A stretch of 19,584 bases of DNA. It comes from JAAFIP01 sp043747295 (lineage in GTDB: Bacteria > Pseudomonadota > Gammaproteobacteria > Burkholderiales > Burkholderiaceae_C). The notes under the pieces are model-generated. The model did no database searches, had not been told where the DNA came from, and worked only from the letters and a program-made list of their open reading frames with translations. The stretch lies in NCBI GenBank assembly GCA_043747295.1, contig JAYTPK010000150.1:1-19584 (forward strand). Direction: 5' to 3'. Positions within the stretch are counted from its first letter, which is position 1, and every line of letters begins with the position of its first letter. The position numbers and the translations under genes are program-made. This document shows positions 1 to 7,821 of the stretch, one piece after another.

Positions 1-2
1 CT

Positions 3-185
3 GGAGGGATGGCTTGGCAAAAGGGACAGAAAGCTGTCAGAATATCTCCTCTCTCACACGGCGCAGACACATTCAAGACGGTGAAGCACTTTATTGTGAT
101 CGACGACGGCAAGCCCAACGCCATTCCCGACGACCCCCGCTTCCTCCACTACGAGGAACTCATGGCCGCCGCCACGCCCCAGGTC
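3..185 (+). pseudogene. Fragment resembling acyl-CoA ligase (AMP-forming)
   Basis: The frame through 58-180 reads ADTFKTVKHFIVIDDG and then FLHYEELMAAATP. This resembles the segment of medium/long-chain acyl-CoA synthetases (AlkK/FadD-like) that lies before the AMP-binding TSGTTG loop. Only about 40 residues look family-like. Upstream, back to the window edge, the frame (GMAWQKGQKAVRIS) does not resemble the family. Downstream it runs into a G-rich tandem repeat and stops at 246-248, without any AMP-binding motif. I read it as a gene remnant, or a wrongly joined piece, rather than a working gene. The family assignment comes from remembered motif similarity and could be wrong. The ATG at 9 is not supported as a real start. 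Confidence 0.45.
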
Positions 186-186
186 C

Positions 187-235
187 GTGGGGTGGGGCTG
201 TGGGTGGGGCTGTGGGTGGGGCCGTGGGTGGGGCT
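187..235. repeat. 12-bp G-rich tandem repeat, about four units
   Basis: Units of GTGGGTGGGGCT occur at 187-199 (one extra G), 200-211, 212-223 (ending CC) and 224-235. Eight runs of three or four G on the + strand are separated by 1-4 bases, which fits the pattern of an intramolecular G-quadruplex. On the minus strand the repeat encodes Pro-Thr-His/Ser-Pro units that continue the frame of the hydrolase fragment. It sits between two broken coding fragments. Confidence 0.85.
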
Positions 236-463
236 AGCAGCAGGTTGATTCAAAAAATAGCGCTCATCGCCTGTGCGCAGCCCTGCAAAGTCTGCAGGCA
301 CACCGGGTGTGGGGCGGTAAATGATGTTGCGCTGTTTGCTGTCTAGCCAAGCGCAGCCGCCTGACAACAGTACGACTTGAGTGAACAATAAGGCCGCAAA
401 ACAGCGGCCCAGAGCGGTTAAACTGCCAGCCTTAAGTAGCAATATGTATTGTTGGAAGAGCAT
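236..463 (-). pseudogene. Truncated lipoprotein alpha/beta hydrolase, N-terminal part
   Basis: Read on the minus strand from an ATG at 463, the protein has a hydrophobic signal (AALLFTQVVLLSGG) ending in a lipobox-like LSGGC, then AWLDSKQRNIIYRPTPG and FAGLRTGDERYFL. This resembles the start of predicted alpha/beta-hydrolase lipoproteins of Comamonadaceae. Such proteins should continue into a hydrolase core with a GxSxG serine motif. Here the frame instead enters the Pro-Thr-His repeat and stops at 149-151 after unrelated residues, so about three quarters of the protein is missing. The ATG at 463 overlaps the start of the divergent gene at 462 in the palindrome CATG, and a downstream TTG start is also possible. 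The fragment may be expressed but cannot be a complete hydrolase. Confidence 0.55.
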
Positions 464-1055
464 GAAAACTGTATCTCGTATCGTTGTGGGCATGATTGTG
501 GCGTATTTTGCTGGTGGCGCTGTGGCGCAGACCAGCGCTCCCCTGGCCACGCCTTCACCCACACCTTCATCTACGCCAGCTAGCGCGCCTGTCATGGGCG
601 AAGTCGCTCAGCCTAAGCCGCCCACAGCAGAAGCTGCCCCTAGCGGCGCACCCAAGCTGAGCTTGATGTTCAGCCCTTATGCCTACCACTTCAATCCTAA
701 GCCGACGCACCGCACGGTGGTGCTGCTTGGGGTAGAGCGCGAACACGCTAACGCTAAGCTAGACGGCATGGTTTTGTTTAGCAATTCATTTGGCCAGCCC
801 AGCATTTATGTGTACCCATTTGGCGGTGTGTACAAGTCTATTTTTGGCATCAACGACGTGTCCTTCAAATGGACCGGCGGCTTGATCTATGGCTACAAAG
901 GTGAATTTAAAGACGAGGTGGCCAACGTGAGCGGCATAGCACCAGTAATTATTTTGGGCTTTAACTACCAGCTCAAACCCGGCTGGTCTTTGCAGTTGAA
1001 CACCTTGGGCAAAGCAGCAGTGCAGTTTCAGTTAAATGCGCCGCTGAACTTTTAG
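462..1055 (+). CDS. Secreted, probable outer-membrane beta-barrel protein (PagP-like fold possible)
   Basis: The 197-residue product starts with a Sec signal peptide (MKTVSRIVVG, hydrophobic core, AVA/Q cleavage near residue 22). A Pro/Ser/Thr/Ala-rich linker follows to about residue 64. The rest alternates polar and hydrophobic residues in short beta strands: FSPYAYHFNPKPTHRTVVLL, VLFSNSFGQPSIYVYPFGGV, FKWTGGLIYGYKGEF, GWSLQLNTLG. It ends in LNAPLNF, a terminal Phe as in outer-membrane proteins. I recognise the type (often hypothetical in Comamonadaceae, with PagP-like features) but can assign no reaction. The ATG at 462 is preferred to the in-frame start at 381 because it begins the signal peptide and has GGAAG six bases upstream. 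The 3' end overlaps that of convergent ffh by four bases. Confidence 0.62.
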   Translation: MKTVSRIVVGMIVAYFAGGAVAQTSAPLATPSPTPSSTPASAPVMGEVAQPKPPTAEAAPSGAPKLSLMFSPYAYHFNPKPTHRTVVLLGVEREHANAKLDGMVLFSNSFGQPSIYVYPFGGVYKSIFGINDVSFKWTGGLIYGYKGEFKDEVANVSGIAPVIILGFNYQLKPGWSLQLNTLGKAAVQFQLNAPLNF

Positions 1056-2452
1056 AACGGCATTTTGGGCATACCGCCCATGCCTTTCATGCCGCCTAGT
1101 TGCTTCATCATCTTCATCATCCCGCCGCCCTTCATTTTTTTCATCATGCCTTGCATTTGCTCAAACTCTTTGAGCAGGCGGTTGACCTCTTGCACTTGCA
1201 CGCCAGCGCCTGTGGCAATGCGGCGCTTGCGGGTGGCTTTGATCAGGTCGGGGTGACGGCGCTCTTTGGGCGTCATGCTTTGGATGATGCCTTCTTTGCG
1301 CTTAATGTCTTTCTCGGCGCGCTGCATGTCGGCTTCGGTGGCCTTAGCCGCCATCTGGCTGGGCAGCTTGTCCATCATGCTGGCCAGGCCGCCCATTTGC
1401 TTCATTTGCTGTAGTTGGCCTAGAAAATCGCTTAAATCAAACCCGCCACCGCTTTTGATCTTGGCGGCCATCTTTTGCGCCGCTTCCATATCCACGCCAG
1501 CGGTTACTTGCTCAACCAGCGCCACAATGTCGCCCATGCCTAAGATGCGGCTGGCAAATCGCTCAGCATCAAATACTTCCAGGCCGTCTAGTTTTTCACT
1601 GGTACCGGCAAATTTGATCGGCACACCGGTAATTTGCTTGACCGACAGGGCCGCGCCGCCGCGCGAGTCGCCATCGGTTTTGGTCAAGATAATACCGGTC
1701 AGCGGTAGCGCGTCTTTAAACGCCCTGGCGGTGTTGATGGCGTCTTGACCCTGCATCGCGTCCACTACAAACAGGGTTTCAATCGGGTTGACCGCGGCGT
1801 GCAACTGCTTGATTTCCAGCATCAACGCTTCGTCAATGGCCAAGCGGCCTGCGGTGTCGACCAGCAGCACATCAAAATAATGTTTACGTGCGTAGTCCAG
1901 CGCGGCCAAGGCAATGTCGACAGGCTTTTGATCGGGGGTGCTGGGAAACCATTCAGCGCCCGCCTGGGCTGTCACAGTTTTTAGCTGCTCAATAGCTGCC
2001 GGGCGGTACACGTCGCCAGAGACAGTGAGCACTTTCTTTTTGCGCTTAGTAATCAGGTGCTTGGCCAACTTGGCCGTGGTGGTGGTTTTACCCGCACCTT
2101 GCAGGCCCGCCATCAAGATAACGGCGGGCGGCTGGGCGGCCAGGTTAATGTCGGCCACGTAGCGGTTCATGCCGTCGGGCGAGGACAGCTCGCCCATAGT
2201 GGCGGTCAGCTCGCGTTGCACCACGCCCACCAGCGCTTGGCCGGGCTTAAGGGAGCCAATCACCTCTTGGCCCATGGCCTTGTCTTTCACGCGGGCGATA
2301 AAGTCGCGCACCACGGGCAGTGCTACGTCGGCCTCCAAGAGCGCCATGCGCACCTCGCGCAGCATGTCCTGCACATTAGATTCGGTGATGCGCGCCTGGC
2401 CGCTAATGGTCTTTACAAGGCGTGAGAGTTTGTCGGTCAGAGCGGATGCCAT
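1052..2452 (-). CDS. ffh: Signal recognition particle protein Ffh (SRP54)
   Basis: Ffh is the GTPase that binds signal sequences on ribosomes with 4.5S RNA and passes them to FtsY at the inner membrane. The 466 residues carry the N domain (1-90), then the G domain with P-loop GLQGAGKTT (116-124), DVYRPAA (147-153), DTAGR (199-203) and TKTD (257-260). The M domain follows from about 300, with the RNA-binding helix region RKRRIATGAGVQVQEV and a Met-rich, flexible tail (GMMKKMKGGGMMKMMK) that lines the signal-peptide groove. Length and motifs are complete. It is divergent from the CcsA/YpjD-like gene across 50 bases, an arrangement also seen in E. coli (ffh next to ypjD). Confidence 0.98.
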   Translation of the reverse strand: MASALTDKLSRLVKTISGQARITESNVQDMLREVRMALLEADVALPVVRDFIARVKDKAMGQEVIGSLKPGQALVGVVQRELTATMGELSSPDGMNRYVADINLAAQPPAVILMAGLQGAGKTTTTAKLAKHLITKRKKKVLTVSGDVYRPAAIEQLKTVTAQAGAEWFPSTPDQKPVDIALAALDYARKHYFDVLLVDTAGRLAIDEALMLEIKQLHAAVNPIETLFVVDAMQGQDAINTARAFKDALPLTGIILTKTDGDSRGGAALSVKQITGVPIKFAGTSEKLDGLEVFDAERFASRILGMGDIVALVEQVTAGVDMEAAQKMAAKIKSGGGFDLSDFLGQLQQMKQMGGLASMMDKLPSQMAAKATEADMQRAEKDIKRKEGIIQSMTPKERRHPDLIKATRKRRIATGAGVQVQEVNRLLKEFEQMQGMMKKMKGGGMMKMMKQLGGMKGMGGMPKMPF

Positions 2453-2502
2453 AGCTAGGTGTGGGGCCTTATGTCAGGGTGCAGTAGAGGTACACTTAAA
2501 GC

Positions 2503-3330
2503 ATGATTTTATCTGGTGTGTCACTGCTGGCTTGGGTTTTGGGCATTTTGGCTACTGCAGCCTATGCCGCGCCTGCCGTGTTGAGCACTTTGGGTGCACA
2601 AGGTGTGCGCGTGGCGCTGCTGGCGGCTTGGCTGCTGCATGGCGCGCTGTTGGCTGTTGGTTTGCTGGGCTGGCAGGTCGATGGTGCACGGTTTGGCTTC
2701 GGCCCAGCATTGTCAATGACTGCTTGGCTGGTGCTGACGGTGTACGCTATTGAAAGCCGCTTGTACCCGCAGTTGCAGTCGCGCAAAGCGTTGGCCGGTT
2801 TGGGTGCGGCAGCGGTGCTGCTGGGCTTGTTATTTCCGGGATCTGCCATGGCAGCGCGCACATCGCTTTGGCTGCCCTTGCACTGGGCGCTGGGCATTGC
2901 GTCGTACGGTTTGTTTGCAGCGGCCGTGGTGCATGCTTGGTTGATGACACGGTCTGAGGCGCAAATGCGCTTAGGTGCAGCGGGTTCTGGTTATTTGGCT
3001 AACCAAGTAGGGGTGCCGCTGATGACTCTGGAGCGACTGATGTTTTCTTTTGTGGTGGCTGGCTTTGTGCTGCTGACCGCCACGCTGCTGGCGGGCTGGT
3101 TGTTTAGCGAATCGCTGTATGGCCAAGGCATTGCCTGGAAGTGGAACCACAAAACGATTTTTTCTGTGCTGTCATGGCTGGCCTTTGCTTTGCTGCTGTG
3201 GGGCCGCTGGCAATGGGGCTGGCGCGGCAAGCGCGCTGTGCGCGTTCTGTACACGGGCGCGGCGCTGCTGCTGCTAGCTTATGTAGGCTCGCGCTTTGTT
3301 CTTGAAATTTTGTTGCACAAAACCCCTTAG
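2503..3330 (+). CDS. ypjD: CcsA/YpjD-type cytochrome c assembly family membrane protein
   Basis: This is a 275-residue integral membrane protein with about eight hydrophobic segments (near 3-25, 36-56, 68-84, 98-114, 126-148, 178-201, 217-235 and 246-268). Histidines typical of the CcsA/CcmC-like family lie at 127 (LPLHWALGIASYG), 144 and 216 (WNHKTIFS). Family members handle or bind haem in cytochrome c maturation. The YpjD branch is encoded beside ffh in many proteobacteria and its role is less certain, so I do not claim direct haem export. It is the first gene of the run leading to pilS-pilR-ampD; the next gene starts 17 bases on. No strong Shine-Dalgarno is visible before the ATG, but AGAGG lies 16 bases upstream. 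Confidence 0.83.
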   Translation: MILSGVSLLAWVLGILATAAYAAPAVLSTLGAQGVRVALLAAWLLHGALLAVGLLGWQVDGARFGFGPALSMTAWLVLTVYAIESRLYPQLQSRKALAGLGAAAVLLGLLFPGSAMAARTSLWLPLHWALGIASYGLFAAAVVHAWLMTRSEAQMRLGAAGSGYLANQVGVPLMTLERLMFSFVVAGFVLLTATLLAGWLFSESLYGQGIAWKWNHKTIFSVLSWLAFALLLWGRWQWGWRGKRAVRVLYTGAALLLLAYVGSRFVLEILLHKTP

Positions 3331-3347
3331 TGGCACCGTAACTATTT

Positions 3348-3578
3348 ATGAAATATCTCACTGTATTGGCCGTACTGGCTTTGGCGTTTTGGTTTTGGCG
3401 CAGCAACCGCCGCGATGCCGCGCCTAAAGTGCCGCCGCAAAAGCCCTCTGGCAATGCGACACCCCAAGCCATGCTGCAATGCGCGGCGTGCGGCGTGCAT
3501 TTGCCGTCTGACGATGCGCTGCAGGGTAAGCGCGGCAGTTATTGCAGCGCAGCGCACCTTAAGCAGTTAGAGGGCTGA
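3348..3578 (+). CDS. PP0621-like small membrane-anchored zinc-finger protein
   Basis: The 76-residue protein has an N-terminal hydrophobic anchor (residues 3-17, LTVLAVLALAFWFW). A basic, Pro-rich linker leads to a C-terminal metal-site pattern: CAAC at 45-48, GVHLP, then YCSAAH with Cys66 and His70. It matches the PP0621 family of short uncharacterised proteobacterial proteins often found next to pilS. The stop codon overlaps the pilS start in the sequence TGATG, so translation is probably coupled to PilS. The function is unknown; the four Cys/His residues suggest zinc. Confidence 0.76.
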   Translation: MKYLTVLAVLALAFWFWRSNRRDAAPKVPPQKPSGNATPQAMLQCAACGVHLPSDDALQGKRGSYCSAAHLKQLEG

Positions 3579-5329
3579 TGCGCCTGCAACGCCGTACCGA
3601 CACTGCGCCACTGACCGAGTGGTCTTTAGGCATGGACGAAGGCTTGCCCAGGTTGTGGCGCGGTTTTATGAACGCGCGCATTGTGGTGGCCGTGGTACTG
3701 CTGCTGTTGATGGTGTTTTTGCACACTACATCCATCGCGCCGCTGCGCAACGAGATGATATTGTGCGCAGCCTACTTGGTATTGACCGTTTGGGTCCGTT
3801 TAACCGGAAAACCTGAGCGCCCAGTGCAACGCTTTGATCCGCAGTGGCTAGTCACAGTGGGCGCTGATGTGGTGGTGTTTACGACTTTGCTGCACTGGCA
3901 GGTCAATGCCGTTAACTTCACGCCATTGTTTGCTTTGCCAGTGCTGCTGGCTGCGGTGCTGGGGCCTTTGATGCTGGCTTTGGGCACTGCAGCGGCAGTG
4001 ACCTTGGCCTTGCTAGTCGACGCCTGGTGGATGTCCATCACCAGCTATGGCGATGTCACCTCTCGTTATCTGCAAGCTGCGCTGACGGGTGTGGGGTTGT
4101 TTGTGGTGGCGTACTTAGCCAATCAATTAGCCCTGCGCTTGGCCCGCCAAGAGCGGTTAGTGCGCAGCAGCGCCTTGGCTGCACGCACTCAGATCCAAGT
4201 TAACCAGCTAGTGATTGACAGCTTAAGCGATGGCGTGCTGGTGATTGATAGCAACGGGGTAGTGCGCACTGCCAATCCTGCAGCGCAGCTTATTTTGGGG
4301 CCTAAATCAGCGCTTAAATTGACAGCGAATGACCCAGCTGAGCCAGACTTGGCGCTGCCGCAAGCCCCCTTTGTTTTAGCCGCACAAACCGCTTGGCTGC
4401 CCTTGGTGGAGGTTGCTAACCAAACCCTGCAGCTAGGCCGCGCTCAAAGGGTAGAGGTTGCCATGGTCGATGTGTCTGGTGCGGTGCAGCGCGTGTCGGT
4501 GCGTACGCACATGGTCAGCGACTACAGCGGCGCAGACGGGTCTGACGCATTGTGCGTGATGTTTTTGCAAGACCTGCGCGAGATGGAAGCGCGTCTGCGC
4601 ACTGAAAAACTGGCCGCCATGGGCCGCATGTCGGCAGCCGTGGCGCACGAGATACGCAACCCATTGGCTGCCATTGCCCAAGCCAATGCGCTTTTAGCTG
4701 AAGACGACCTGATGCCAGCCCAGCAGCAGCTCACGAACATTGTGCAGCATAACGCCCAGCGTTTGGCCCGCATTGTGGACGACGTGCTGGACATATCGCG
4801 CGCAGCACCAGCGGCATCATCGGCCGCCCTGCTGCCAGAGGCCGAGCAGATGATTGCGTCTATCTGCCGCGATTGGGCCGCACAAAACCAGTGCGCTGAT
4901 ATGTTGTGGTTAAGCTGGCCAGCTGCCACAAAGCAAGCCAGTTGTTTGGTGTTTGAAGAAGACCATCTGCGCAGGGTGCTGATCAATTTGTTAGACAACG
5001 CCTTGCGCTATGCACACAAACGCTCTGCATCCATCCGTGTCACGGTGCGTCAAAGTCAGGAAGCGGACGATAGTGTATTGCGGTTATCAGTGTGGAGCGA
5101 TGCGCCGCCTTTGGACAAGGGCGTGGAGCGGCATTTGTTCGAACCATTTTTCAGCTCTGAGAGCCGATCTAGCGGCTTGGGGTTGTACATATGCCGCGAG
5201 CTGTGCGCGCGCCATGGCGCTACTATTAGCTACCAGCGCAGTGACCAAGCCGCCCTATCGGGCAATGAATTTTTCGTGGTATTCAAAGTAGCTGGCGCTA
5301 TGCTGTCCACAGTACCAGCAGACCTATAA
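3578..5329 (+). CDS. pilS: Sensor histidine kinase PilS
   Basis: PilS is the membrane kinase that phosphorylates PilR to control type IV pilin expression. The 583 residues begin with about six transmembrane segments (between 33 and 190), typical of PilS. A PAS-like sensor (about 208-335, LVIDSLSDGVLVIDSNGVV) follows, then the HisKA helix with phospho-acceptor His357 (AAVAHEIRNPLAAI). The HATPase_c domain has the N box (VLINLLDNALRYA, Asn470/Asn474) and G box (SSGLGLYICRELCARHG, near 531-547). All catalytic motifs are intact. It starts inside the stop codon of the previous gene (TGATG), and pilR begins nine bases after its stop, so the two are very likely co-transcribed. Confidence 0.94.
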   Translation: MRLQRRTDTAPLTEWSLGMDEGLPRLWRGFMNARIVVAVVLLLLMVFLHTTSIAPLRNEMILCAAYLVLTVWVRLTGKPERPVQRFDPQWLVTVGADVVVFTTLLHWQVNAVNFTPLFALPVLLAAVLGPLMLALGTAAAVTLALLVDAWWMSITSYGDVTSRYLQAALTGVGLFVVAYLANQLALRLARQERLVRSSALAARTQIQVNQLVIDSLSDGVLVIDSNGVVRTANPAAQLILGPKSALKLTANDPAEPDLALPQAPFVLAAQTAWLPLVEVANQTLQLGRAQRVEVAMVDVSGAVQRVSVRTHMVSDYSGADGSDALCVMFLQDLREMEARLRTEKLAAMGRMSAAVAHEIRNPLAAIAQANALLAEDDLMPAQQQLTNIVQHNAQRLARIVDDVLDISRAAPAASSAALLPEAEQMIASICRDWAAQNQCADMLWLSWPAATKQASCLVFEEDHLRRVLINLLDNALRYAHKRSASIRVTVRQSQEADDSVLRLSVWSDAPPLDKGVERHLFEPFFSSESRSSGLGLYICRELCARHGATISYQRSDQAALSGNEFFVVFKVAGAMLSTVPADL

Positions 5330-5338
5330 AATAAACCT

Positions 5339-6937
5339 ATGGCAACAACTTCGAACGCTCACACAGTACTGGTCATTGACGACGAGCCTGATCTGCGCAC
5401 ACTGTATGAGTTCAGTTTGCAGCGCGAGGGCTACACCGTGCACAGCGCACAAAGCGTGGCCGAAGCACTGCATGCGTTGCAAACTCGCCGCTACGACGCC
5501 GTGATCAGCGACATGCGCCTGCAAGATGGCCTGGGCTTGGACATTCTGAAATTTCTCACGCAAAACCAGCGCAGTGAACGCTGTATCGTTATTACAGCCT
5601 ATGGCTCGGCTGAAAATGCAGTTGAAGCGTTGAAGGCTGGCGCGTTTGATTATTTAACCAAGCCTGTAGATTTAAAACAGTTTCGCAGCGCAGTGGCCCA
5701 AGCGGTACAGTCATCTGCGGCGGCCGAGCAGCCTGTGTCTCAAGTGGCGCTGCCAGCCCAACCCGCTAGTGCGCCTGCCGCTGCGCCATACACTGCAGCA
5801 GTAAAAGCTGGTTCCACGCAAAGTGACGCTGATGACAGCGTTAATACACTAGAGCAGGCAATGCTGAGGGCGACTACAACAACCAAGCCTGCTGCAACCG
5901 ATCAGCCCGCAGCACTGGTACGTATGGTGGGCGAATCTGCCGCGATGCAGGCGGTGCGCGACCGTGTGGCCAAAGTAGCGCGCAGCATGGCCCCAGTGCT
6001 GGTGCGCGGCGAATCTGGCACTGGCAAAGAACTGGTGGCTAAAGCAATCCACGCTTGCAGCCACCGCGCCACTGGCCCGTTTGTCGCGGTCAATTGCGGT
6101 GCCATTCCTGAGCAGTTGCTAGAAGCCGAGTTTTTTGGCGCACGCAAAGGTGCCTACACCGGCTCTAACCAAGACCGAGACGGGTACTTTCAAGCGGCTA
6201 ATAACGGGACACTCTTTTTGGATGAAATCGGTGATTTGCCATTGGCCATGCAAGCCAAGTTATTGCGTGCTATTCAAGAGCGAAGCGTACGCGCGCTAGG
6301 CGGCACCCAAGAAGAGGCCATTGACACACGTATCGTGAGTGCCACGCACCACGACTTATCCGCTTTGGTAGCCAAGGGGCTGTTTCGGCAAGACTTGTAT
6401 TATCGTTTGAACGTGATTGAAATTACCCTGCCCGCTTTGCGTGACAGGCGGCAAGATATTGCGCAACTGGCACAGGCCTTATTGGCTCGTATCGCCAGTG
6501 AAACAGGCGAAACCCAGCGCAAAGTGTCTGCGCCCATGATGGCAGCGTTGCAAAACAGCCCATTGCCAGGCAATGTACGTGAGCTGGAAAATATACTGCA
6601 CCGCGCGCTGGCTTTGTCAGACGGCGATGAGCTGGAATTAGACGACCACGATATCAATCCCGCATACGCCGCAATGGCGCTAGATTCTGAGGCCGTTTCT
6701 GCAATGAGTGCCGACGCAGGTAATGATGCTGATTCGCCAGCCACTATGCCCAGCGACTTACAGTCGCATTTGGACATTCAAGAAAAAGCCATCTTGATGC
6801 AAGCTTTAACGCAAAGCGGCTTTAACCGAACCGCCGCCGCAGCCCGGTTGGGGATCAGCTTGCGGCAGATTCGCTACCGCATGGTGCGCCTAGGCATTGA
6901 TGCCCAGACTGTGCCTGAGCCAACTAACGAAGCTTAA
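5339..6937 (+). CDS. pilR: Sigma-54-dependent response regulator PilR
   Basis: PilR is an NtrC-type activator which, once phosphorylated by PilS, drives RNA polymerase with sigma-54 at the pilin promoter. The 532 residues comprise a receiver domain (9-120; Asp14/Asp15, phospho-acceptor Asp58, Lys108 in TKPVD) and a long Ala/Pro/Thr-rich linker (about 125-190). The AAA+ core has Walker A GESGTGK (224-230), a sigma-54 contact loop written GAYTGS (271-276) and Walker B TLFLDEIGD (291-299). A Fis-type helix-turn-helix lies at about 484-520 (GFNRTAAAARLGISLRQIRY). The usual loop is GAFTGA, so two positions differ, although the key Thr is kept. No strong Shine-Dalgarno precedes the ATG, so translation may depend on pilS. 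Confidence 0.95.
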   Translation: MATTSNAHTVLVIDDEPDLRTLYEFSLQREGYTVHSAQSVAEALHALQTRRYDAVISDMRLQDGLGLDILKFLTQNQRSERCIVITAYGSAENAVEALKAGAFDYLTKPVDLKQFRSAVAQAVQSSAAAEQPVSQVALPAQPASAPAAAPYTAAVKAGSTQSDADDSVNTLEQAMLRATTTTKPAATDQPAALVRMVGESAAMQAVRDRVAKVARSMAPVLVRGESGTGKELVAKAIHACSHRATGPFVAVNCGAIPEQLLEAEFFGARKGAYTGSNQDRDGYFQAANNGTLFLDEIGDLPLAMQAKLLRAIQERSVRALGGTQEEAIDTRIVSATHHDLSALVAKGLFRQDLYYRLNVIEITLPALRDRRQDIAQLAQALLARIASETGETQRKVSAPMMAALQNSPLPGNVRELENILHRALALSDGDELELDDHDINPAYAAMALDSEAVSAMSADAGNDADSPATMPSDLQSHLDIQEKAILMQALTQSGFNRTAAAARLGISLRQIRYRMVRLGIDAQTVPEPTNEA

Positions 6938-6945
6938 GGTGACCT

Positions 6946-7578
6946 ATGCCCAGCTTGCCTAGCGCTGCACAGCCTGCAGGTGGTCAAGGTGCGCCACGCA
7001 AGCCTAAACAAGGTGCATGGCTAAACGGCTGGAACCCTGGTGCACGCCGCTTGGAGTCGCCTAACTTCGGCCCGCGACCTGCAGGTGGCTCCACCGACTT
7101 GCTGGTGGTGCACTCGATCAGCCTGCCGCCTGGGCAGTATGGTGGCGGCTTTATTCAAGCATTGTTTACCAACCAGATCGATTGGAATGCGCATCCATAC
7201 TTTCAGTCTATTCGAGATATGCAAGTGTCCTCGCATTTTTTGATTGCACGCGATGCCAGCCTGTGGCAGTTTGTTAGCTGTGACCAACGCGCCTGGCACG
7301 CGGGTGCTTCAACTTTTTGTGGACGCGAGAATTGCAACGATTACTCTATAGGCATTGAGATGGAGGGTTTGGAGGGGCATACTTTTGAACCCGCTCAGTA
7401 CGCCAGCCTGGTACGTTTGTGCCAAGGTTTGCGAACGCAATACCCTATTGAACATATTGTTGGTCATGAGCATATTGCGCCAGGCCGCAAGCAAGACCCT
7501 GGGCCTGGGTTTGACTGGGCGCTGTTGCAGCAAGAGCTTGGCTGGAAGCCTGAGGCCCTGCCTTTTTTCGTTAAGTGA
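6946..7578 (+). CDS. ampD: 1,6-anhydro-N-acetylmuramyl-L-alanine amidase AmpD
   Basis: AmpD is the cytoplasmic zinc amidase that removes the stem peptide from anhydromuropeptides during cell-wall recycling; its loss derepresses AmpC in species that carry it. The 210 residues contain the Amidase_2 fold, with zinc ligands His56 (LLVVHSIS), His174 (GHEHIAPG) and Asp184 (RKQDPGPGFDW) and catalytic Glu138 (SIGIEMEG) and Lys182. The spacing of the last ligands equals that in E. coli AmpD. The N-terminus is about 20 residues longer than in E. coli and is basic and Pro/Gly-rich. It starts eight bases after pilR with AAGGTG as ribosome site. No signal peptide is present, which separates it from periplasmic AmiD/AmpDh types. 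Confidence 0.95.
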   Translation: MPSLPSAAQPAGGQGAPRKPKQGAWLNGWNPGARRLESPNFGPRPAGGSTDLLVVHSISLPPGQYGGGFIQALFTNQIDWNAHPYFQSIRDMQVSSHFLIARDASLWQFVSCDQRAWHAGASTFCGRENCNDYSIGIEMEGLEGHTFEPAQYASLVRLCQGLRTQYPIEHIVGHEHIAPGRKQDPGPGFDWALLQQELGWKPEALPFFVK

Positions 7579-7601
7579 AAAAAAGACCTCGCCCAAGCGA
7601 G
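7578..7601 (-). terminator. Intrinsic terminator for minus-strand transcription
   Basis: On the minus strand, CTCGC-TTGG-GCGAG (stem arms at 7597-7601 and 7588-7592 on the + strand) is followed by GTC and seven T (7584-7578). This is the classic order for an intrinsic terminator reading right to left. It cannot serve ampD, because on the + strand the homopolymer lies before the hairpin. No annotated minus-strand gene lies to its right before nrdA, so it points to an unannotated transcript. Confidence 0.6.
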
Positions 7602-7654
7602 TAAACAGCCTGGGTAGATGACCAAAACTAGCCCTGGTTTTATACCCCATCAAG

Positions 7655-7682
7655 GCTGCAAACTAGCGCACTGCTTTGCAGC
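7655..7682. repeat. Perfect inverted repeat, 8-bp arms
   Basis: GCTGCAAA (7655-7662) and TTTGCAGC (7675-7682) are separated by 12 bases. No T-run follows on the + strand, so it is not a standard ampD terminator. It lies inside the minus-strand candidate transcript. Confidence 0.6.
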
Positions 7683-7821
7683 ATGAAGCCAAACCCAGTC
7701 GTGATGCGGCCTAGCAAGCCATAACCTCTAAAAGAGCCCGTCATGTCTGCTTGGACAACGGCCTTGGCTTTGTCCATGAGGTGGTTGTAAGCAATTTTTT
7801 ACCTATTCTGAGCTCAAAGCT

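Noticed and set aside
381..461. Upstream start at 381 for the secreted protein
   Set aside because: It would put 27 polar residues before an obvious signal peptide. ATG 462 has a GGAAG site and gives a normal leader.
149..595. Full-length 148-residue minus-strand protein from the start at 595
   Set aside because: The first 44 residues are antisense to the secreted-protein gene, and the last 30 are repeat and ligase antisense. Only the middle looks like a real protein start.
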